Shown: positions 22,855 to 35,562, counted from the stretch's first letter. The stretch is DNA of 64,000 nucleotides from Bolinopsis microptera (GCF_026151205.1 NC_087081.1:7559246-7623245); one strand, 5' to 3'. Notes: generated from the letters alone by a model not told the origin. Translations and numbers: made by a program.

Positions 22855-25700
22855 ACAAGCGCCCATAAATCTCAGATTTGGAAAGATTTTTCTGACTATA
22901 GTACCATCCATGTAGGTAAATAGTAAGTGTGCCCGCTGCAGATAAGACTGAATTACTGCAATTTAAAATTGTTTGGATCCAAGTATCTTTAAATCTATCT
23001 GCCTGTGCTTGTATTAAGAGTGCATGTTTGTTCTCATTTTATCAAGCTAATGGACGTTTCTAAGCATTGCTTGAAGTTAAAATTTTTTATGAACAGCGTT
23101 CCCCAAATCTTGGCTGCATTAAACCAAACGGTATTTGATTTTATTTAGGAGAATAACCCGTGAGACACGTTGCACGGTTGAAAATTTGATAGTCTCAGAA
23201 AAGGGAGTATGGGCAGTGGTACTGATAATTCTTAAAAATTCTAGGAGATGCATGATATTTGAACAAGTATTGAGCCGTAAGTCTTTTTAACTATAGAAAA
23301 TGGGTTTTGTAATGTTCCATTTCAAAGTGATTTTATGGTCTGAGTATTTTGCATACCGTATGGTCCTAGTAGGTGCACTATGTTATGTTATCTAAATATA
23401 GTCAAGGTCGCCAAAAAGGATCCCTTATACAGAGCTTCTGTTGATTAAAAGACTAATCATTGGACCGTTCTTTGATGACAAACACCCACACACTTATACC
23501 GTAACTGAGATGTGAATTCAAAAAGAGCATATATATATAATTCAAATATAGTCAGAGGTAACGAGTGCCGAATTCTGCAGATTGCACAGTCATAGATCGC
23601 AGATTATAACGGATGTAGTGCATTGGGCAATCCATTAGCTACTATCAATAACAACACCTAAGAATTTGGTATCCTTGACTTTAGGTTAATAACCTTACCA
23701 ATGATGAAATATTGATCTAGATTCAACTACAGGATAGCAAATGGATCTGGTCCCGTGCACAGGTGTCATCATTTCAAAGCAGGTTTTAAAATGTATGTAG
23801 CAGCATTAGTGACATGTTTGATAGGAGTAGATTACATTCATGTACATCGAGACATGATTAATACTAAGTTGGCTTTTTGTATGTTGCTTTCTCTTAGATG
23901 GTCCTGATATGAAGATATTAGTGTCATCAGCAAAAAGTACAAATTACATCTCACTGTCTGAAAAGCAGTTTACTAAATCGTTCATATACAATAGGAAAGA
24001 TAACCCCTAGAATTGACCCTTGTGTTACTCCAAAATCCACGTCCATTGTTTCTGAGTACATCGTTATACATAACATACGCTTTCTGTGAGTCAAATATCT
24101 TTTTAGTAAGGTAATAGCTGTGCCCCTACGACCGTGTAGGCATATACTTTGCATAAAGAACAACTATGATCAATGGGTGTCGAAGCATTGCTCAAGTCCA
24201 ATGAATCCCTAGGACATGTATATTGCTTGCCAGAGACCATAGTAACGGAGTCTATAGTTTTGTGTAGAGCATGGGTGGAAGAATGGCCTTTTCTAAAATC
24301 CAAACAGTGAGTCTGTTAGTACACCTTTAGATGTGAAGAAATTATGAGAGGCGTTTTATAAATAAACCTTCTCGAAGAGCCTTCCAAATAAGGTAATACT
24401 GATACAGGCCGAAAATTTTTCAATGCATTCTTTATTGTCTTTCATGTAAATTATATTAGACTTTACATTTAAAAATACTTGGGAATGTACCACTTTGTAT
24501 ACATTGGTTGTAAATCTACCAAAGTACCTGCAATGAGTTTTTGCGCCTTTTAACAACAACAACAGGTATTCAATGGCCTTACCCATTTTGAAAATCTCGG
24601 ATCACCTCTATAATTTCTTCTTCATTAGTTTCTCCATATATGGAGTCAGATACCGAATTAGACATAAACTGAGGCAAATGATTCAACTTGTTTCCAGAGA
24701 AATACATTGTTTGGACATTACCATTTATATTAGAGATTACTTGCTAAGAGTAGTAATATACACAGAATTGTTAGCAATTATCTTCTGTCAAGTAACTCTC
24801 GGCATCTATGACAAATCGGACTTTACATCTAATATAGTTTTGCACGAGTCATGTATAATTTCCCAGGTCTTTTTTGATTGTCATGCTTGTAACTTCCTCG
24901 AATTATGAGTATAGCACATAGCCTTTTGCCATCTTATTGAGCTCTGAAAACTTGTCGAATTCCTGTATATATGTGCTTTGCTTTGATCCCATCAGGATTT
25001 TAATGTACACGTCTTCAATCCATTCGAAATACAACCTACTTTCTGTCGATGGAGTTAAGAGGCCCTGCAGATCCAAGGTTGGTTATGCTGTTTACGTTAG
25101 TGTTCTAGAGTTAAATTTGCAGGGGGAAGAACAAATCTATCTTATTCTTGAATAACTGCACAAAGAGTCAAATGTGTACACTGTGTGGGAACCTATCAAT
25201 AACGTATTCTATTCAAGACAGAGCTTCTCTAAGTTAGCATTACTAAGTCGTAGTGTAAGAATTTTTGTCTATGAATCAGTGTGTTGCCCAGATCAGGGGA
25301 AAGTCAATAAGATTAAATATAAGGTATTGTGGGAGATCTTTTCAGATAAGCTCTTGTTGTTCTTATCTTCTGGTTAACTTTCTGTGATGTGGACCGGTAA
25401 TTATTCGTCCCCAGCCGAAGTGGGACATGCTTGCTCGCCAGTAAAGACATACTGCCTTAGATGACACTATTTCTACAAACTGACAAAAGTATTAAATATA
25501 AAATGTGTCCATTAATGGCGCAAATGCATAATTGTGATAATTTCTCGACGCGTCCGTCGTGTGATAGTTATCTGGAACCAACTGCATGCCCTACGATTGC
25601 TCACCACTGTGATCAAGCATTTGTTTTGTTGTTTATTTGTGTGAAAGGAACCTTACTTGATTAATTCATCCATTCGGATTTTAATAAACGAGGAGCTATG
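22855..25700 (-). mobile_element. LINE 2: non-LTR retrotransposon on the - strand, copy b
   Basis: RT motifs at 23900-24310 and an upstream linker region run toward decreasing coordinates. The 3' end adjoins the composite retroposon, which lies between LINE 2 and LINE 1 tail to tail. The 5' limit is uncertain. Open + strand frames at 24573-25664 are antisense shadows or chance. Confidence 0.65.
23100..25200 (-). pseudogene. LINE 2 reverse transcriptase, copy b (frame-broken)
   Basis: Reading down the - strand: FRKGHSSTHALHK at about 24265-24303, a box A equivalent of SKAFDTIDH split over frames near 24168-24206, RGTAITLLKRYLTHRKRM (about 24084-24140), GVTQGSILG (box B, about 24004-24031) and LFADDTN (box C, 23917-23937). 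All are in the order and spacing of LINE RTs. This is a different family from LINE 1 and LINE 3 by wording. Thumb and C-terminal sequence continues broken toward 23100. Confidence 0.75.
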
Positions 25701-26344
25701 CAATACCGATCATCTTAGACTAATGGATCAATCTTATTATATGATAACTTTATAAACGAACTTGCAAACAAAGATTATAATGCGAGTTTGCTGCTCTTCA
25801 ATCATAAATACGACACTTCAATTAACATAATGCTTGCTAGAGATAAGACAAAATATTATCAGACTATACATGCAGCATGAGATAACTGGTGGGGATAACC
25901 CTTCGGTCAAAACGGATTCCGTAAAGTCAATAGTGCGGACTCGGGACCTTGTAATATCGCGGAATATTGTCCATTATCTACATTCTGCTTTCGTAGTTTA
26001 AAAATAGTGAGTTCTAATATAACAGTCTTATAAACCGGATAAAGTATGGAATGAATGAAAAACCTGACAATCACACTCTTATAATCCAAAAGCATGATAA
26101 ACTCGTAGTGATGTATGATTTCTAGAAACATTAAATTAATTATGCGCTCACATGTCCTCATAGAATGATTGCCGCATAAGGTTCTGTAAATGCCAGGGCA
26201 CCTTCAATCTAAATTATTCACCTTCAGAAGCAGTCAACCAACGCGTGGCTTTATTTTTATGATATGATATGTTTTGATTGTTATTAATAAATACCACAAT
26301 TTAAATTTGTTTTCCAAAAAAATTTGTTTTCCAATACGAACAAA
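25700..26344. other. Segment between LINE 2 and R3, copy b
   Basis: AT-rich; may contain the 5' end of LINE 2. An open - strand frame at 25907-26161 has no recognisable domain. Nothing else is supported. Confidence 0.35.
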
Positions 26345-26440
26345 AATTTTAACGGGCCGATACTTGTAAAATATTTGATTTAAATATTACCGTACGAGTC
26401 CAAATCGTCGCGCGTCCAGGATAGTTATAAACCACAACCA
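26345..26440 (+). repeat. R3: dispersed R repeat (copy b), upstream of LINE 3
   Basis: CTTGTAAAATATTTG, ATATTACCGTACGAGTCCAA, TCGCGCGTCC and TAGTTATAAACC in the canonical order and the same orientation as R1, R2 and R4. Confidence 0.7.
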
Positions 26441-26879
26441 AATTGATCAACGAAGTCAACACTTAAAGTTGCAAAACAACAATCTTGTCGATGCCGAAGC
26501 AATGCAAAATATCTAAATATTTCGACAAAATCTATATTCACGCAATTCAATTAATTGTGCTTTTTTACGGAGAAAAAAGTGATCACGTTAAACAATAATA
26601 TTTTTTGAGCTTTTTTTCTTCTTTCAAAAATCAACGAGTGAACTCTAAATAGTTGTTTCAGTTTAATACTTTCAAAGCCCTACAATAAAACAAATCATTT
26701 AGGTCCCAATGTCAAAGCGATAGAAGAGCTATGACGTGACCCGTATTGTTATCCTAAGCAACTCAATCTTCAATCCTGGGCTACAGTATTGACTCGCCAT
26801 TTACTCCTCCCCACCGCCATTTTCTCCTCCCTCTTCCTCACAGTCACTATGATCTGAATTCTGTTATACCAATGTTTTA

Positions 26880-28195
26880 AACTCGTTTTTCAATTAATGA
26901 GCCGAAAGCTCTCAAGCCAGTTTGAAGAATGTCATGAAACTATAAGAGAAATTCTGTAAATGTCGAGGACTTTTCTTGGAGTTGCATTCAATTTTGTTTC
27001 ATAACAAGAGTTTTCAACATTGCACGTTTGATGTCTGAACATGAAACACTTATGGCCAACAAAACTGCTGGAAAACTGCACAAAGTGGCTCACTTCGACT
27101 CGAGAAGAATAGTGTATTGTCTTCCTCACATGGACACACCACGACTAAGACCAATCAAAATTTTAAATTATCCTGATATCAGAGCATTCAAAGATATCAA
27201 CACCAATTTTGGCGCAAGCTAAACTCCTGCCTACAAGCAAGAACAAGTCTGGTTCTTGATGCAACCAGTACCACAACGACGACGATTAGTCTCATGACCA
27301 TTCGCAATGTAATATGTAGTTTTCATTTGAGCGAGAGGACCATCGACATAATTCCATAAAATGTGGGATAAGCGATGTAACAGTAAAGCTATATCACCCC
27401 AAAGGACTGTAATTTGTAAATATATGAAACCGTGTGTGTCAGGAATATTGATCTTCAACAGGTTCGTGCAGAGAGCTCAGTTAGGGACTCGGTATAGCTT
27501 ATCTTTCGCTGCCAGATACCGAAGACAGATAGCAACGTAGTCAGGAGTCAGATTGCCCCACTACCATTCCTATGCCGCCCACCACCACCTCAACACCAAC
27601 CCTTCTACCGAAAACTACAAAAAAACCGTAAGCAGGAAACCACTGTTCCTGTTTTGGCACGTCAATGACAAAATACGTACGGACAAATAAGTTGGATTCC
27701 GGGGAAGGTAAAGTAATCGAAATGTGATCTCAAGTGGTGCAAAAATTAAGACCTCACTGAATAACAATCCATAAATTTTCATAAAACTCATCAGCGCAGA
27801 AGCTGACGATATAGAAAAAATTATAATGATTGTTTGGTACAAATGACATTAAACATACTAAAGTATTGGTTTCAGTCCTTAGGAGTATCACCTGAATTAA
27901 TTGACACCCTAAGCAGTTATTTCCCGCTGCAATTATAATTACCAATGTTGTCTTCCTTTAACTGTTATATTCCTACATATCAAAGAATGTTCAAGATTTT
28001 AATAATCGACTTAAAGACTTATGCCTAAATAATAATTGCGTAGTTCTTAGACTGTTTTCTCAGTCTTTTTAACTCGAGACTTTAGATCAGAAATGACTTC
28101 AATACCATTTGCTTTTCATCTCAATATGAGAGGAGTAGTTTTACTGTCCACTTGGCTTAAGTTTGTTGTAAACGAACACAGTTTTTGACAGGTTG
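26880..28195 (+). pseudogene. LINE 3 ORF1: coiled-coil plus SGNH-like domain, copy b
   Basis: Part 1 (26880-27230), combined with copy c, reads as charged, heptad-like sequence (wording such as SVEECHDIYEKIW and SELETLMAK). Part 2 (27500-27660) is Pro/Thr/Lys-rich. Part 3 (27730-28190) carries FGTND (27834-27848), the block III type motif of SGNH hydrolases, and FHLNMRGV (about 28114-28137), equivalent to the block V Asp-x-x-His region; its Asp is obscured by noise. In CR1 elements this protein binds element RNA, and the esterase role is not settled. Frames shift several times. Confidence 0.55.
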
Positions 28196-28949
28196 TAAAT
28201 AATCTATCTGGGATTCAATCTTTGATCTGTTCTCCATTTAATATTTTGATTAAGAACGTTGCGCCATAAATTTAAAACTCAAACAAATTCTCTGATTATC
28301 TTTTTTCTCAATTTTTATTCCTCCCATTTCAGGTAATTTCGGTCACTGTCCGATTATCCAATATGTATAACAATGAATCGTTTAGACTTAGCATAGGTCT
28401 TTTGCATGTCAAAAGCCTCGTACACATTCAAGAAATTCACGTATACATATCAACACGTTTATACCCTAACAAAATTTTACACATTTAAGTCTCGCATAAC
28501 ACCCCACACATTACTAAAATATCATAATCATATGATTTTCTCTTAAATTCGCTCATCATACTTACATTCTCCCAATCTTCACTCCACGAGTTAGGTCGCA
28601 TGAACACCGAATCCCCTAGATTCTAATAAATCATTCCACCTACACCTTGACAGCCCACTTATCTATACCATTACATGCTAGCTCCCACAATCAAACATAT
28701 TCTTTTCTATGTAATTATCTCCTCATGTTTAAAAAAGTTCTTCTCCCTGGAGATAGAATAGATCAATATTCAGCCGCCTCACTTCTATCCCACTTTATTC
28801 ATTCTTTGGTTTTCTCTCTTAACTTTTCTTTTTGATAACTCTTGTTAATCTTCTATGCTTAATCCAGGTTCCCCAACTCCCTATGTGGGTACTCTACAAA
28901 TAGTCCAATGTCACATTCCTTTTCAGTACCCATAATCTTCCTCCCATTC

Positions 28950-31320
28950 CCCTCTTATGATGGTAATAAGATTTGCGACTTCAATCCTTTGCTATCATAT
29001 AGTCAGCCGACATAATTGCCCTAAATGAGACTTGGCTCAAAAAATCTATTTCAGCAACGAAATCTTCCTTCTCTCATAGGAAATCATTCCGCAATGACGC
29101 ACGAGAAGACTCATCCTCAAGATCCTATAACCCTAAAAATTTAGGGAAAATGGGAGGTGTTGTTCTTTTGGCTGTTCGGTCTGATCTCGACGCACACAAC
29201 CCGACTACCAGTAGCCTAGTGCAGAATGCATGCCGTTAAAATATCTTTCTAACCAAAGAGAGTATTGTAAATCTGTACTTGGTTATAGAGAAGATGAACT
29301 CTGGTTACCTAATCATGATGTCATAGTAAGATATATTCCAAGCTAGTTTCCAAAAGAATCCCTAAAATCTATGTTATGTGATTTTAATCTCCCCATACAG
29401 ACTGGCTATCTTCATCCAGTATACCGTTACCTATTGAGCAATCCGTCATAGATGCTTTCCAGTGACATTCTCTCTCCCAGTTTGATCACATCACCCACCC
29501 ATAAGAAGTTGGTAATACATAGACATTCTTCTCAGTAATTATGAAACGCAAACGATAACTTAATTGTCTGTGATACTCATTCCGTGTGCAAATCTGATCA
29601 TTTCCTGTCACTTTTTCAATTAAAAGCTCTTTCCGTAAGAAAACTCCTAAACGTAAAATCTATAATTTTAAGAAAGCAAACTGGGACATGATTAATCGTG
29701 AATTATGCTCGATTAATTGGGCAAGTCCTAGATCCTAGAAACCTGATTCGACTTGAAGTTTAGTTAAAGACTGCATTAATAATTTAGTTTGATATACTAT
29801 ACCTAAAGTAATTATTAAATCAGAGTCCAACCCCCGAGGTCGATAGATGAACTTTTTTCTTCATGCCGTAAAAAGATAGACTCAAGCTAAATTTAAATTT
29901 TCTGTTCATATTTCTGATGAGTTAAAGTTTGTTACTAGCCGTCAAGATTTTAAGCGGCTCTCAATCACCAAAATAAAAGATAATCTTTAATAGTGAAGAT
30001 CCAGCGCTTAATACTAAGAAGATATTGGTCACATGTTTATTATAAATTAACTCCTGCCCGTATTCCTAATTGTGTTAGTTATTCAATGACAGCTTCGGTA
30101 TCAATCCCAAAGATCAAAGCTAACTTTTTCAATTCTTTCCTTTTTAACCTAGTTTTCGGATCCTTCACTTTATGCACTGACATCACCTATGTCATTGATG
30201 TTGATTTTGATATGGACTCGAACATCGATTTCGTAAGCCTCTTTCAAATAATAATTCAAATAAAGCCCAGGACCAATGCATACACGGTAAAATTCTAAGA
30301 AAATTGTTTCCGTAAGGATTAGCTTACCCACTACATCGCATTTTTCGTGGATCCTACAACAGCGCTACATTTCCACAATAATGGAAACTTTCAAATTGAT
30401 GTCCCACTTATTTAAAAGTAAGAAAAGTTGAGTGTTGAAAACCTATAGACCAATAGTCCCTACTTGTTATCATGAAGATATTGAGCGCATTGTTTAAACG
30501 TAAACTGCTTTCTTAGACAATTCCCTTCTTGATCCCAGGCAGCATGGTTTTCTAATCACAAGTCATGCACAACCAATATGGTTGATTTAGTGCTAGCCTG
30601 GCAATTTGTCTCTTAACGAAAACATATCAATCATGTGTGTATTTTGATTTTGCTAAGGCATTTGATTCTGTTAAATCAGATATCCTTCTTCATAAGCTAA
30701 AGACCTATATAAACATTGAGTACACTCTCCAAATTTCTACCAATTACCTTCAAGCAGTACCAAAGAGTGTTGATTGTAATGAGATGTCCTCTACCCTCTC
30801 AGTTTAATTCTGTGTCCCCCAGGGCTCTATCCTTGTCCCTTACTTTTACTTATTGTATATCAATGAGATTCCTCTGGCCTTGTCGATAATACTGATATTG
30901 TTTGTAAGGCAGAATGATAAAAAAATCTGCGTAAAATACATTCATGCTTCTGATAATACCAATTTCAAAGGTGATATAACTATCGTCTCTGACTGGGCAC
31001 GTATAAACAAATGCGATTCACCAGCAAAATGTAAAGTGCATATTGTTTCAGGTGAAAACCATCATTACTCCTACCATTCGCATATAAACTTGATGGCTCT
31101 CATTGTGTATGTAAGTTAGAAAAAGACTGGTGTCGAGTTACTCCTAAGCTCATTGTGAATAGTCAGTGCGTCAAATGTATACTAAGCCTGCCAACAACTG
31201 GTATGGTCAGAAGAGAATGCCATATTGTCATTGATTAGAAAGGAAACGTCGCCGGGCCGCTTTACCACTCCCCTGGTTCGTAGCCATTCGAAACGTGTTC
31301 CATAATCTGCGCCCTTGTAA
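28950..31320 (+). pseudogene. LINE 3 ORF2: endonuclease-reverse transcriptase, copy b
   Basis: IIALNETWL at about 29011-29037 is the APE-type endonuclease Asn-Glu motif. A Gly-Asp-Phe-Asn-type block is seen as DFNLP near 29380. DHFPV-like sequence near 29600 marks the C-terminal endonuclease histidine. RT: YFDFAKAFDSV (30640-30672, box A), VPQGSIL (about 30814-30834, box B) and a degraded FADDAKIC equivalent near 30907-30930 (box C). The frame then stays open as 30853-31119 and runs to the thumb (SDWARINK). Order and length fit a complete ORF2 whose stops are indel-induced. Confidence 0.75.
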
Positions 31321-32170
31321 TAAAGCACATAGTGATAAATAAGAAAGTCTCCAAAAGAGAGCTATTAAATGATCTGTCTGAAGAGGGCCGCAGTTATCCA
31401 CCGAGCAATATGTCAAAAGTGCAAGCTTTGGTCGACATTCTCCCCTTTGTCTCAAAAGTTGACTTGAATGATCTTATTTTTTCCCACAAAGTTTCTGAAC
31501 AATTTAATTCCTTTATGGCTTCCTCACTATCTCACTTATATCAGGCACTTCTCGACTAAGACGTTCCAACCTCTACAGATCTGTCCTATTGTGTCCATCA
31601 ATTTACTAATTAAGTCAGAAGTCACACACCTTATGTACCTCGAAAAAACCCACTGGAAAAATCATTTTTTACAGAACTCATGATACTGGAGGAATGGACT
31701 CCCTTTACAGGTAAGAACCGATTGTGTCTACAAGAGTTGTTCAAAGCTGAGGACACTAAGCATCTATGGAAATGTTTATTGGATAGTGAAACAACAGCCT
31801 AGCCAGTCTCTTTGCTCCCCAAAATATTATTATTTTTTGGTTATTAATTTTTTATCTACTTCCTATACATTCAACATCATATCACACTTCACCCATCACA
31901 CCTGCACACATAATGATCCATGTATCAGACCTGTATCAAATGGTAGTCTGGAATTTGACGTAATGAAATACAATTTGACTATATATCCACAGTTTATTCA
32001 CCAGGATTTGTTTGTTATTAAATAGATATTTCATAATTTTTGATTTAGATTATTACGATGTAATGAGTCCAAGTTACCTGCGGGACATAGTTCACTATTG
32101 TTTACCGTGTTGGTGCCCATCCATATTTACAGATGGGCATATTTGAACGATTCTATTTTATATACATCCC
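31320..32170 (+). other. LINE 3 3' end / downstream region, copy b
   Basis: Broken frames (31332-31683) may be the ORF2 C-terminus; 31786-32025 is open without a recognised domain. Ends in AT-rich sequence before R4. No poly(A) tail distinct from the A run inside R4. Confidence 0.4.
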
Positions 32171-32171
32171 T

Positions 32172-32278
32172 ATTGCTGTACTCGTAAAGTTTTGAAAAGT
32201 ATTTAATAAAAAAAAAAAATATTAAAAACCGTCGACGAGTTCCAACCGCGCGCGTCCTGATAGTTATAAACCTACAAT
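32172..32278 (+). repeat. R4: dispersed R repeat (copy b), downstream of LINE 3
   Basis: GTATTTAATA-A-run, TATTAAAAACCGTCGACGAG, TTCCAACCGCGCGCGTCC and TAGTTATAAACCTACAA. The internal A run is longer here than in R2 or R3. Confidence 0.7.
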
Positions 32279-33781
32279 TCCAAAAGTATCCAATAATTTA
32301 TAAAATGTAATAATGTATTGACATTAAATACAATCCAATGCAAAATATTTGTGATACAATTCATAAGTATGATACAAGTATTAAAACCATAGTGCAATTA
32401 TGAAGATGATGTACTTTACATTCTCAGAAATATAAACCGCGCTTTATCATAAATCAGAAATAATGTCTTTTTTTTACCTCAACTCAAAATTTAACCGCGG
32501 ACGATGCATGCGAGAAGTGCGACGACGTCAGACGTCTCCAACTTTATAGTCATTGATATAAGATACAAGCGCGAGCACAGAAATTTTGTCTCTGATTTGA
32601 TAAATATGGTACCAAAATGCTCTAAGTTTGAATAATGCAAATTCACCGTGTAGCAAATAACGTCGAGGTTTTACAAGGATACAAGGATACAAGGATACAA
32701 AAGTGATAATTTATTTAATGAAGTTCACCATAGTTATAACTCTGAATAATTTAAGTTACCTCTTCTAAACATTTAACAAAAGTGTAGGATAAAATAGAAA
32801 TGTTATATATAATGCTAGTTTCTATAAGTAAATCAAATTGTATGTGGTTCAAGCATGCATCGTGTATGTGGCCTCCTGTCAATGCAACGAGTTGTAAAAA
32901 GGACGAACAACATGTAATTTCTTGCATAAAATCATAAAGCTCCTAAAATATCAAATGATTTTGACAGGACAACTATTGTGATTGCAAAATTTTATGATTG
33001 AATTAACATTATAACATTTCAATCGGTACCTTGAATCTTGTTTATTCTGCAATGACATTTGATTCTGGAGAGTTTATCCAGAAAATCAATATTACAATCT
33101 GGATCACTACAAGAGACTGTAACCCTGCTACGTCCGAGTTCCGGGACTTCACTAACGCAGTAAAATGCATTATAAACTTGCCAATTTTTATTTGAAACAC
33201 CTATTACATTTTTCGTGAGTTAAAACCGTGCAATGTATGAACTCGCTCATTCCAAACAGACACAATTTAATTCTGAGAGCACCACACATATCTAATAGTA
33301 ATACGTGATAGCAATCTGACTTCTTGCTTCCCTGCCAAATTACCTAATTATATAGCAAATCTATTATGAGGGAGAGATAGAGGAAGAGTGATAGAGTACA
33401 CACCTACACACACTTTAGTATTTGGTTCACAAAGATCCTATTAAACCAACTTACCACCGGGATCGATTTAAAAAAACCTCATCATTTGCTTCGTCAATTT
33501 TCTCGGCACTATACAGATAAAAACCAGCCCGTAACTCTTACCGTTTCTGATTAAGAATAATTTCCACACATGCAACATATCGAGAGACGACACACACCTG
33601 GTATTATTAGTATGATTTATGGTACATGATAATGGCATACCTAAATACCAAAAGTGTGCGAATTGATTGATTGTTGGATGTTAAAAATGTATTCTCATTT
33701 TCATTTATGATACATTTATACACTATCGAACCTCTGAATATAGAAAAGATATTATTCTTTGACTTATTATTGAACTAAATG
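32279..33781. other. AT-rich stretch from R4 to spacer B, copy b: no gene seen
   Basis: No reading frame above background. Holds the ACAAGGAT microsatellite (32672-32700), a GACGTCAGACGTC palindrome near 32527 and a short CA-rich tract near 33400. Mirrored by 34028-35562. Confidence 0.55.
32672..32700 (+). repeat. Microsatellite (ACAAGGAT)3
   Basis: Three perfect 8-bp units. Mirrored, with one indel, at about 35138-35168. Confidence 0.85.
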
Positions 33782-34027
33782 CTTGCTTCAGTTTTCTTCT
33801 TTGCTTCAGGATAGGTACAATAGAAACAGAACCAACAGGGTAAAATCGTGTCATCATATTTTAGTGTACTCTTCAAAACACTATTACCATGTGTTACGCT
33901 CTAGATGATGGCAGGGATTAAAGTAAATCAGTTTCCTGTCAAAAACGATTTATAAACTCTCGAATAGTACTGTCAAACTAATTATTAATTCTAATTAAAT
34001 TTACAGCAGCAATACAATAAAAAAGTC
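33782..34027. other. Spacer B: about 246-nt unique turning point
   Basis: The left arm, ending near TTATTATTGAACTAAATG, and the right arm, beginning near CATTTATTATCAATAAATAATC, mirror each other outward. Between them the sequence (from CTTGCTTCAG through ATGATGGCAGGG to the AT-rich end) does not pair with itself and is found nowhere else that I can see. It has no long ORF and no adapter-like sequence. It is the only long single-copy stretch in the window. Confidence 0.75.
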
Positions 34028-35562
34028 ATTTATTATCAATAAATAATCAAAGATAATATCTTTTCTACTATCCCAGAGGTTCGATAGTGGTATACATGTC
34101 CATCAAAAAAGAAAATGAGAATACCTGTTTTTACACGACAACCAAGCAACAATTCGCACTCGACTTTGGTTTATATGCATAAATATATGTACATCTATCA
34201 TACTAAAATCCCCAGGATGTGTGTCTGTCCTCTCTCTGTCCTGTGGCTGTGTGGAAATTAATTAATAATAAAAACTGTAAGAGTTAACGGGGCTGTTTTT
34301 ATCTGTAATATGCCCGAAAAACTCTACGGCAAAGTTATGAAGGTTTTTTTAAATCGAATCGTGGTATGTGGTTTAATTGATCATTTGTTGAAACCAAATA
34401 GCTAAAGTGGGTGTATGTGTGTACGCTAACACTCTCCCATCTATCTCTCCCCTCTAATAGTATAGCTAAATAATTAGGTAAATTGGCGGGACCTACCAAG
34501 AGTCAAGATTGCCTATCAAGTATTACTATTAGAGTAATGAGTCTCACACTTAATTAAATTTGTGGTCTAGTTTGAATGAGCGAGTCAATACATTCGCACT
34601 GTTTAACTACGAAAATAAGAGCGTGGTTTCAAATAAAAATGGCGAAGATTATACTACTGCATTTTAACTTCGATAGTGAAGTCCCCGGGGACCCGGCCGT
34701 ATGCACGGTTACACTCACTAGTAGTGAACATAATTGAAATATGAAATTTCTGGATAAATCTCCAGAATCAAATGTCAAGCAGAATTAAAAGATCAAGTCC
34801 GTGTGTAATTGAAATGGAAAATACAGTTTAAATTCAATCATAAAATATTTGCAATCACATAGTTGTCCTGTAAAATATTGATATCTATTAGATCAAATCA
34901 TTTATTAAGCAAGAAATTACATGTTTTTCCGTCTTTACACTCTTGCAATGCACAGGAGCCCACATAACACGAGGCATGCATGCGAACCATACAAATTGAT
35001 TTACTTAAAAGAAAATATCATTATATAATAACATTTCTAATATTATCCCTACACATTGTAAAGATTAGAAAGCGTGTAACTTAAATTATATCAGAATAAT
35101 AACAATTGTGAATTCCAATAAAATAATTTATCACATTTGTATCCTTGTATGCCTTGTATCCTTGTACACCTCGACGTTATTTTGCTACACCGGTGGAATT
35201 GCATTATTCACTACTTAGAGGCAACTTTTGTACCAAATTATCAAAATCAGAGACAATTTCTGTTGCTCGCGCTTGTATCAATATAACACTGACAATAAAG
35301 ATTGAGACTTCTGACGTCGTCACTTCGCATGCATGCGTCCTGCTGGATTAAATTTTAGTGAGGTAAAAAACTTATTACTGATTATTGAAAGAAGCGCGGT
35401 TTATATTTCCTGAGAATGCAGTACACTCCTCAAATTGCACATGTTTTAAATACTTTGTTTCAAACTTCATGAATTGATGAACCAATATTTAGCATTGTAT
35501 TGTATTTAAAGTCATACACTGCATTTATCATTTTTAAAAATTTACTTGGGAATACTTTGGAA
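34028..35562. other. AT-rich stretch from spacer B to R4, copy c: no gene seen
   Basis: Mirror of 32279-33781. The apparent frame 35145-35351 overlaps the microsatellite and is not called. CTGTCCTCTCTCTGTCCTGT near 34225 is a short CT-rich tract. Confidence 0.5.
35138..35168 (-). repeat. Microsatellite (ATCCTTGT)n, mirror of 32672-32700
   Basis: GTATCCTTGTATGCCTTGTA followed by TCCTTGTAC. Three units with one noisy unit. Confidence 0.75.

Larger units (their letters stand above)
26440..32170 (+). mobile_element. LINE 3: nearly complete CR1-like retrotransposon, copy b
   Basis: About 5.7 kb with an ORF1 region (coiled-coil and SGNH-type esterase features) and an ORF2 region (apurinic endonuclease and RT), bracketed by direct R3 and R4 repeats. 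ORF1 with an SGNH/esterase domain is a known trait of the CR1 group (family knowledge). All frames are broken by indels. Confidence 0.7.
9435..33781 (+). repeat. Unit X, complete + copy b
   Basis: This is the only full copy of the roughly 24.3-kb unit on the + strand, bounded by spacer A on the left and spacer B on the right. Its left 9.3 kb mirrors 1-9366 and its whole length mirrors 34028-58610. Content in order: F6, F5, F4, F3, F2, F1, 48-bp tandem repeat, AT-rich stretch, R1, R2, LINE 1, composite retroposon, LINE 2, R3, LINE 3, R4, unassigned AT-rich DNA. This copy is the coordinate reference for the other three. Confidence 0.93.
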
